From an uncultured Lachnospiraceae bacterium (GTDB lineage: Bacteria > Bacillota_A > Clostridia > Lachnospirales > Lachnospiraceae): a stretch of DNA of 5,338 nt. The stretch spans positions 1 through 5,338 of the forward strand of contig USJM01000136.1 of the NCBI GenBank assembly GCA_900555005.1, given 5' to 3'. Shown one piece after another: positions 1 to 5,338 of this stretch; the stretch's first letter is position 1; every line of letters begins with the position of its first letter. Below the pieces are notes generated by a model. It had not been told where the DNA came from. It ran no database searches and saw nothing but the letters and a program-made list of their open reading frames with translations. Both the position numbers and the translations under genes were made by a program.

Positions 1-10
1 ACAAGGACTA

Positions 11-442
11 TTGAAAGGCGTGGAGATCGGGTGTAGTATTCTGTGCGCAGTCGAGATGGCGGCTGGCATTGTGATATACGCAGCCGGTTTTTTTCATTTG
101 AAGGCAGAACCGGTATCTATCATCGGCGTCATCCTGGGATCCGTCCTCGGCACGGCAGTGGCAGTCGCGGTGTTCTGGTGGATGGCAGTTTCCCTGCAGA
201 AGTCGCTTGATGAGGCGGCGTCCGGCGGGAAGGCGGTAAAGAAGGGTGTTCAGGCTGGTTACAACAAACGACTCCTTGCGCAGGCGGCATGGGTGGCGGT
301 TGCCGTATTTGTTCCATATATCAATACGGTCTGCGGACTCATTCCTCTGCTTTTCCCAAAACTGGCCATTTATGGACTTCAAATAACCGGAAAGCTGAAT
401 CTGATGCAGCCAAAGTCCGGCGGAAAAGGAGGTGAAACCTGA
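11..442 (+). CDS. atpI: ATP synthase subunit I (AtpI family), 5' end uncertain
   Basis: This is a small hydrophobic protein of up to 143 residues, placed directly before atpB, as subunit I genes usually are. Four likely membrane segments are visible: about residues 8-28, 36-62, 88-106 and 108-127. A basic loop between the second and third (GGKAVKKG, then YNKRLL) fits the ATP_synt_I family pattern. In that family the protein helps the c-ring assemble and is not part of the mature enzyme. The frame is open to the window edge, so the true start cannot be fixed. TTG at 11 is possible but its AAGGA (3-7) lies only 3 nt away; GTG at 20 has 12 nt spacing; a start outside the window is also possible. 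The last codons contain the ribosome binding site of atpB. The family is poorly conserved, so the call rests largely on topology and position. Confidence 0.75.
   Translation: MKGVEIGCSILCAVEMAAGIVIYAAGFFHLKAEPVSIIGVILGSVLGTAVAVAVFWWMAVSLQKSLDEAASGGKAVKKGVQAGYNKRLLAQAAWVAVAVFVPYINTVCGLIPLLFPKLAIYGLQITGKLNLMQPKSGGKGGET
425..433 (+). promoter_or_regulatory. Ribosome binding site of atpB
   Basis: AAGGAGGTG is a near-perfect anti-16S match lying within the last codons of atpI. An in-frame GTG at 432 overlaps this site and so cannot use it. The ATG at 447 follows after about 14 nt, a slightly long spacing, and gives the normal AtpB N-terminus. This decides the start at 447. Confidence 0.7.
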
Positions 443-446
443 TAAC

Positions 447-1201
447 ATGAATATCAATCTTCACGGTTCGTGGTATGTCACGATTCTGGAAAACACACCG
501 GTCGGTGACATCCACATCACGATGACCATGATCATGGGGTGGGTCGTCCTCATCATCATGTCTCTTCTGTGCTGGATCCTTGGCCGGAATCTGAAAGTTA
601 CCGGAATTTCCAAGAGGCAGGCAGTCGCAGAGTGGATCGTGGAAGCGCTGAACGACTTTGTCAGCAGCAACCTGGGGAGCTCGGTCGAACAATACGCACC
701 GTTCATCGGCGCACTGTTCGGAACCGCTATCTTCAGCAACCTGATCAGCCTGGTGGGCGGTGTCTGGAGCCCGACGGCAGATCTGGCGACAGAGATCGGC
801 TGGGGAGCAATCGCATTTGTGCTGATCACGAAGCACAAAATCAAGGCGAACGGCCTGGGCGGATACCTGAAGGGCTATCTGTCCCCGATCTTCCTGATGG
901 CACCGATCAACGTCATCAGTGAGCTGGCAACCCCGGTCTCGATGGCCTGCCGTCATTTCGGCAACATCCTGTCGGGCATGGTCATCGGAACGCTGATCTA
1001 CAGCTCGCTGGGACTTGCGAGCAGAGCTGTCCTGGGTCTGATCCCTGTATCGGCGGCTGGCTTGGTCAGCACATCCCGATCTTTGAGATCGGTCTCCCAG
1101 CCATCACGTCCCTGTACTTTGACTGGTTCAGCGGACTCATCCAGCCCTTTATCTTCTGTATTCTGACCTGTATCTTCATCAAACAGGCGGATGAGGGCTG
1201 A
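447..1201 (+). CDS. atpB: ATP synthase subunit a, with one frameshift
   Basis: Subunit a forms the ion half-channels of Fo against the c-ring. The first frame (447 to about 1049) shows the family landmarks: a hydrophobic helix at residues 28-45, the SPTADL motif near 108-113, and the stator arginine Arg169 in ACRHFGNI on the main channel helix. After ...LIPV the reading frame is lost; the frame starting at 1050 continues with IGGWLGQHIP and the conserved final helices (FDWFSGLIQPFIFCIL), ending at TGA 1199-1201. Adding one base before 1050 (for example GTA-TC to GTA-ATC) gives 251 residues, a normal length. Left as it stands, the protein would end at 1166 with about 40 unrelated residues and no last helix, and would not work. 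The gene starts 4 nt after atpI. The frameshift is probably a sequence error. Confidence 0.93.
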
Positions 1202-1587
<386 letters not shown>

Positions 1588-1630
1588 TGAGAGAAGCGCA
1601 GCATTTGTCTGACACTGAAAGCAATGGAAA

Positions 1631-1634
1631 GAGG
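1631..1634 (+). promoter_or_regulatory. Ribosome binding site deciding the atpF start
   Basis: GAGG (within AAAGAGG, 1628-1634) sits 2 nt before an ATG at 1637 and 8 nt before a second in-frame ATG at 1643. The spacing favours 1643. Confidence 0.5.
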
Positions 1635-1642
1635 TTATGGCC

Positions 1643-2155
1643 ATGAAAACAGGTTATGAATTACTGGTTTCACTGGACTGGCAGACCATCATCATACAGC
1701 TGATCAACCTCGGCATTCAGATCCTGCTTTTCAAGAAGTTTCTCTACAAGCCTGTCATGAAGATCCTCCGCAAGCGCCAGGGACTTGTGGACCAGCCGCT
1801 CAAGGAGGCGGAGGCCGCAAAGCAGGAGGCGCTGAGCATGAAGCAGAAATACGAGGCGAATCTTTCGAAGGCCAATGAGGAAGCTGACAGGATTGTGAAG
1901 GAAGCTTCCGCGGCGGCATCTCAGAAGAGCGAGCGGATTGTCTCCGACGCGCAGGAGGAGGTGGCCGCACTGAAGGCGCAGGCACAGCTTGACATTGCCG
2001 CCCAGCAGAAGCGGGCGATCAATGACGCGAAGGATGAGATCGGCTCCATGGCGGTGGATATTGCGTCCAAAGTCATCGGACGTGAGATCAACGAGCAGGA
2101 CCAGGCGGATCTTGTCGATGAGTTCATTCAGAATGTAGGAGACGAATCAGCATGA
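1643..2155 (+). CDS. atpF: ATP synthase subunit b
   Basis: Subunit b is the peripheral stalk that holds the alpha/beta head still against the a subunit. The protein, 170 residues from ATG 1643 (172 from ATG 1637), has one N-terminal membrane helix at about residues 11-30, followed by the family motif FLYKPV at 33-38 and then a long charged helix (about 40-155) full of Ala, Glu, Lys and Gln, as expected for the b coiled coil. The C-terminus (MAVDIASKVIGREI) matches the delta-binding end of the family. Length is normal for a single b gene. It lies 55 nt after atpE and its stop overlaps the atpH start by 4 nt (ATGA), suggesting coupled translation of two stator partners. Confidence 0.95.
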   Translation: MKTGYELLVSLDWQTIIIQLINLGIQILLFKKFLYKPVMKILRKRQGLVDQPLKEAEAAKQEALSMKQKYEANLSKANEEADRIVKEASAAASQKSERIVSDAQEEVAALKAQAQLDIAAQQKRAINDAKDEIGSMAVDIASKVIGREINEQDQADLVDEFIQNVGDESA

Positions 2156-2694
2156 TGACCGAGACTGCCAGAAGATATGGCGGGAGTCTCTATGAGCTGG
2201 CCCTTGAAGAGGGGATGGCAGACGAGGTTCTCGCACAGCTTCGCGAAGTGCTGGATCTGATGAAGGAAAATCCGCAGTACGAGCGTCTTCTTGCAGAGCC
2301 CAGCATTACAAAGAAAGAACGGACGCAGCTGATCGATGAGGCGTTCGGCTCTTCTCTCTGGCCGTATCTGCTGAATTTCCTGAAGCTTCTCTGCGAGGAG
2401 GGATATATCTCCGAGCTGAGGGGCTGCTATAAGGAATACCGCAGACGGTATAACAAGGATCATGGCATATCGGAAGCGACCGTGACAAGCGCGCGGGAGC
2501 TGACGGAGGCGCAGAAGGCTGCCCTTCTCGACAAACTCGAGAAGATGAGCGGCAGGAAGGTCGAGATGATATGCCTGGTCAATCCGGCGCTGATCGGCGG
2601 AGTCCGCCTGGACTTCGAAGGGAAGCGGTATGATGGAACAGCCGCAGAGAGACTGAAGACGCTTCGCAGCATCATCAGAAACACTACCGTATAA
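2152..2694 (+). CDS. atpH: ATP synthase subunit delta
   Basis: Delta sits on top of the alpha/beta head and links it to subunit b. The 180-residue protein has the helical N-terminal domain ([16 protein letters not shown] at about 6-21, then PSITKKER at 50-57) and the C-terminal domain ending in [20 protein letters not shown], the family signature region, followed by a closing helix. The start ATG at 2152 overlaps the atpF stop and has AGGAGA (2137-2142) at 9 nt; an adjacent ATG at 2155 is the alternative. The frame is intact and the length typical. Glutamate is written mostly as GAG here, in contrast to GAA in atpG downstream. Confidence 0.95.
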   Translation: MMTETARRYGGSLYELALEEGMADEVLAQLREVLDLMKENPQYERLLAEPSITKKERTQLIDEAFGSSLWPYLLNFLKLLCEEGYISELRGCYKEYRRRYNKDHGISEATVTSARELTEAQKAALLDKLEKMSGRKVEMICLVNPALIGGVRLDFEGKRYDGTAAERLKTLRSIIRNTTV

Positions 2695-2707
2695 AAGAGG
2701 AAATGAG

Positions 2708-4241
2708 ATGGCATTAAAACCTGAAGAAATCAGTCAGATCATAAAAAGCCAGATCAAGCATTATTCCGCTGCCATCGAGCAGGCCGAGACCGGAACGGTC
2801 ATCATGGTTGGTGATGACATCGCCCGTGTCAGCGGGATGGAGAAGTGCATGGCCGGGGAGCTTGTCGAGTTCTCGAACGGCACCTACGGCATGGCGCTGA
2901 ATCTGGAAGAAAACAACATCTCTGTTGTCCTCCTTGGATCTGATATTGGAATTAAGGAGGGAGACACGGTCAAGCGCACCGGCCGTGTCGTGTCGGTCCC
3001 GGTCGGGGAGGCAATGCTCGGACGTGTGGTCAACGCGCTCGGACAGCCGATCGACGGCAAGGGAGACTCAAGGCTGTGCGCTACGACCCGATTGAACACA
3101 CGGCGCCCGGTATCATCGAGAGACAGCCGGTCAAGCAGCCGCTCCAGACCGGTATCAAGGCAATCGACTCGATGATTCCGATCGGGAGAGGCCAGCGTGA
3201 GCTGATCATCGGAGACAGACAGACCGGTAAGACCGTCATTGCGACAGATACGATCATCAACCAGAAGGGCAAGGACGTGATCTGCATCTACGTGGCGATC
3301 GGCCAGAAGAATTCAACCGTCGCAAACCTGGTCGCACAGCTCCAGGCTGCCGGCGCGATGGAGTATACCATCGTCGTTGCGGCGACCGCATCGGAGGCGG
3401 CACCGCTTCAGTACATTGCCCCGTATGCAGGCTGCACGATCGGCGAGTATTTCATGAACCAGGGCAAGGACGCCCTGATCGTCTATGACGATCTGTCCAA
3501 GCATGCGGTCGCATACCGTGAGATGTCGCTTCTGATCCGCAGACCGCCGGGACGTGAGGCGTACCCGGGCGATGTCTTCTACCTGCACTCCCGTCTGCTG
3601 GAGCGCTCCTGCCGGATGCGCGACGATCTGGGCGGCGGTTCCATCACTGCCCTGCCCATCGTCGAGACCCAGGCAGGCGACGTTTCCGCCTACATCCCCA
3701 CCAACGTCATCTCCATCACCGACGGCCAGATCTTCCTTGAGACGGAGCTGTTCCACTCGGGCGTCATGCCGGCCGTCAACCCCGGCATCTCGGTGTCCCG
3801 TGTCGGCGGCAACGCCCAGATCAAGGCCATGAAGAAAATCGCCGGTACCCTCCGCCTGAGCCTGGCCCAGTACCGCGAATTGGCCGCTTTCGCCCAGTTC
3901 GGCTCCGACCTCGATAAGAGCACGAAAGCCCAGATCGACGCCGGCGAACGGACGATGCAGCTCCTCATCCAGCCGCAGTATCAGCCGATGCCCGTCGAAG
4001 ACCAGGTCATGCAGATTTACCTGGCCGTCAAGAACTACCTCATGCCTGTACAGGTTGAGAAGTTTCTCAGTTTGCTGACGGCTTCATCAAGTTCATGCAC
4101 AGTAACTATCCGGAAGTCGGCGAAAGCATCAAATCGACGAAGGAACTCGGCAAAGACGCAGAAGCTACGCTGCAGAAGGCTATCGCTGAATACACCAAGC
4201 AGTACGGCGCTTCTCACGAACTGATCAAAGAGGAGGAATAA
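2708..4241 (+). CDS. atpA: ATP synthase subunit alpha, with two frameshifts
   Basis: Alpha forms the non-catalytic nucleotide sites and supplies the arginine finger to the catalytic sites on beta. Visible in order: the N-terminal beta-barrel domain (about residues 25-95), [13 protein letters not shown] (107-119), Walker A GDRQTGKT (169-176), the Walker B region [31 protein letters not shown], and SVSRVGG with the arginine finger. The frame breaks after GKGD at 3067; adding one base gives D-(I/L)-KAVRYDPIE. It breaks again at 4062, where adding one G turns VEKF into [14 protein letters not shown] and carries the protein to TAA 4239-4241. Repaired, it has 511 residues, the normal length. The ribosome binding site AGAGGA lies 6 nt before ATG 2708. 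Codon use changes sharply near 3600-3660, so the two parts may come from different organisms. The breaks look like sequence errors. Confidence 0.95.
3590..3660 (+). other. Codon-usage junction within atpA (possible chimera point)
   Basis: By hand count of the atpA reading frame, GCC makes up about 7 of 30 alanine codons before about 3640 and about 12 of 14 from there to 4060. GGA or GGG is used for about 13 of 29 glycines before and for none of about a dozen after. The change falls in a very conserved stretch ([18 protein letters not shown]), where sequences of different species are most alike. The exact crossover cannot be placed by eye. Confidence 0.5.
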
Positions 4242-4244
4242 GCT

Positions 4245-5107
4245 ATGCCGAGTGCACGCGAAATAAACAGACGTATTAAATCCGTCACCAATACCCAGCA
4301 GATCACTAAGGCCATGAAGATGGTTTCCTCCGTACGACTGCGCCGTGCACAGGATCGGGCCGTGGCTACCGCCCCGTATACCGAAAAGATGGAAGGCATG
4401 CTGCAGCGTCTGTCTGCGGCTTCGCCCGATGCGGGCAACGCCTTGTTCACGCCTCATGATACGGTCAAGAAGACGTGCTACATCATCATCGGTTCGGACA
4501 AAGGGCTGGCCGGTGCTTTCAATTCCAATGTCAACAAGGCCATCGTGTCGGTCCTCAAGGACAAGCCCCGCGATGCATCGATGCTCCTGGTCGCAGGCCG
4601 CAAGCCCATGGAGTACCTCAAGCACCTCCACCTGGTACCGGAAAAGAAGTGGTCCGGTTTTTCCGACAAGCCCCAGTTCAGCCACGCCCAGCAGATAGCC
4701 CACTTGGCGACGCAGAAGTTCCTCGATGGCGAAGTCGACGAAGTCTATGTCATTTACACACACTTCAAGTCGGCCCTGTCCCAGGACACGCGCATCGTCA
4801 AGATGCTGCCCATTACCCAGAAGGAAGGCCAGCAGGAAGGGGGCCCGCGGGAAGAATACCTCTTCGCGCCGGATCCGAAGCTCGTCCTCGACGCCTTGCT
4901 GCCGCAGTATCTGGATCTGTTCATTTACAACAGCCTCCTTCAGTCCGCTGCCAGCGAACTCGGTGCCCGTATGACGGCCATGACGTCGGCTACGGACAAC
5001 GCAGGCGAACTGATCGACAAATTGACTGTTACCTACAATAAAGTCCGTCAGCTGGTATCACCAACGAATTGACGGAAATTGTCAGCGGCGCCAACGCTTT
5101 GCAGTAA
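4245..5107 (+). CDS. atpG: ATP synthase subunit gamma, with one frameshift
   Basis: Gamma is the rotating shaft between the c-ring and the alpha/beta head. The N-terminal helix ([25 protein letters not shown]) and the central Rossmann-like domain with [13 protein letters not shown] are typical. The C-terminal helix signature ([22 protein letters not shown]...YNKVRQ) is present, but the frame is lost at 5051. Adding one G (CAG-CT to CAG-GCT) restores [18 protein letters not shown] and the stop at 5105-5107, giving 287 residues, a normal length. Without it the protein ends at 5072 and lacks the end of the helix that sits in the alpha/beta bearing. The ribosome binding site AGGAGG (4231-4236) lies in the last codons of atpA, 8 nt before the ATG. 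Glutamate is mostly GAA and TTG leucine appears, unlike the left-hand genes. Confidence 0.94.
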
Positions 5108-5130
5108 GCCGCCTGGCGATCATTCTGAAA

Positions 5131-5146
5131 GAGAGGAGTACCTCTT
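5131..5146 (+). promoter_or_regulatory. Ribosome binding site of atpD inside a small hairpin
   Basis: The binding site GAGAGGAG lies 9 nt before the atpD ATG. AGAGG (5132-5136) can pair with CCTCT (5141-5145) around an AGTA loop, with one extra G-U pair outside. This would cover part of the ribosome binding site. The pairing is seen in the sequence; any control role is inference, since a 5-bp stem may be chance. Confidence 0.4.
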
Positions 5147-5147
5147 C

Positions 5148-5338
5148 ATGAGTAATAATATTGGGAAAGTAGTCCAGGTCATCGGCCCGGTCGTCGACGT
5201 GCGGTTTGCCTCGGAAGCAGATTTGCCCGCCATTTACAACGCCATCCATATCACCGGTGGCGAAGGCGACCAGAAGATCGACCTGGTTGTAGAAGTCATG
5301 CAGCACTTGGGCGACGACGTCGTCCGCTGCGTTGCCAT
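5148..5338 (+). CDS. atpD: ATP synthase subunit beta, N-terminal part
   Basis: Beta carries the catalytic sites of F1. Only the first 63 codons lie in the window, so the Walker A and catalytic residues are not seen. The visible part starts [20 protein letters not shown], the hallmark of the beta N-terminal barrel domain, and continues with [10 protein letters not shown] and a stretch ending [18 protein letters not shown], all in normal family order and spacing. The start is set by GAGAGGAG 9 nt upstream and by the conserved N-terminus. It follows atpG by 40 nt. The sequence resembles Negativicutes beta subunits, a tentative reading. Confidence 0.95.
   Translation, partial: MSNNIGKVVQVIGPVVDVRFASEADLPAIYNAIHITGGEGDQKIDLVVEVMQHLGDDVVRCVA

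Noticed and set aside
339..956. Long minus-strand open frame (205 codons) opposite atpI/atpB
   Set aside because: It lies opposite conserved ATP synthase codons, has no recognisable domain and is rich in residues typical of antisense frames (Asp, His, Arg, Cys).
3076..4224. A second, separate truncated alpha gene starting at 3076
   Set aside because: Its start falls in mid-domain without a ribosome binding site, and the sequence continues the preceding atpA frame exactly; it is the same gene after a one-base loss.
4035..4763. Minus-strand open frame of 242 codons opposite atpA/atpG
   Set aside because: It mirrors the codon pattern of the genes opposite, which have clear family motifs; no domain is recognisable in it.

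Overview
The window is one stretch of an F1Fo ATP synthase operon, all on the + strand, in the order atpI-atpB-atpE-atpF-atpH-atpA-atpG-atpD. It is cut at the left inside or just at the start of atpI, and at the right 63 codons into atpD; atpC would be expected next. The split b/delta arrangement, the single b gene, the strong AGGAGG-type ribosome binding sites and the protein sequences all suggest an anaerobic Firmicute. No promoter, terminator, RNA gene, mobile element or CRISPR array is visible.

Layout: 11-442 atpI (subunit I, open at its 5' side); 447-1201 atpB (a); 1312-1587 atpE (c); 1643-2155 atpF (b); 2152-2694 atpH (delta); 2708-4241 atpA (alpha); 4245-5107 atpG (gamma); 5148-5338 atpD (beta, partial). 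Spacing is tight (4-nt overlap to 56 nt) except for a 110-nt purine-rich leader in front of atpE, the gene whose product is needed in the highest copy number. Together the genes encode the Fo membrane motor (a, b, c), the delta/b stator, the alpha/beta catalytic head and the gamma shaft, plus the assembly factor I.

Three genes do not read through in one frame. atpB breaks at about 1049, atpA at about 3067 and again at about 4062, and atpG at about 5051. At each site, adding one base restores the family sequence to its normal C-terminus and normal length, and each is compatible with loss of one base from a two-base run. Four one-base losses in essential genes within 5.3 kb look like sequencing or assembly error rather than gene decay.

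Two points deserve attention. First, the c subunit carries the Na+-type ligand set with a second carboxylate (Glu33 plus Glu66), the arrangement known from the Fusobacterium nucleatum rotor. Second, codon choice changes abruptly inside atpA near 3600-3660: alanine is mostly GCG/GCA before and almost only GCC after, and GGA/GGG glycine codons vanish. The left part (atpI to mid atpA) resembles Clostridia-type proteins and the right part (late atpA, atpG, atpD) resembles Negativicutes (Megasphaera-like) proteins. The sequence may therefore be a chimera of two organisms joined in a highly conserved part of atpA, or a natural recombinant. The taxonomic reading is from memory of the families and is tentative.
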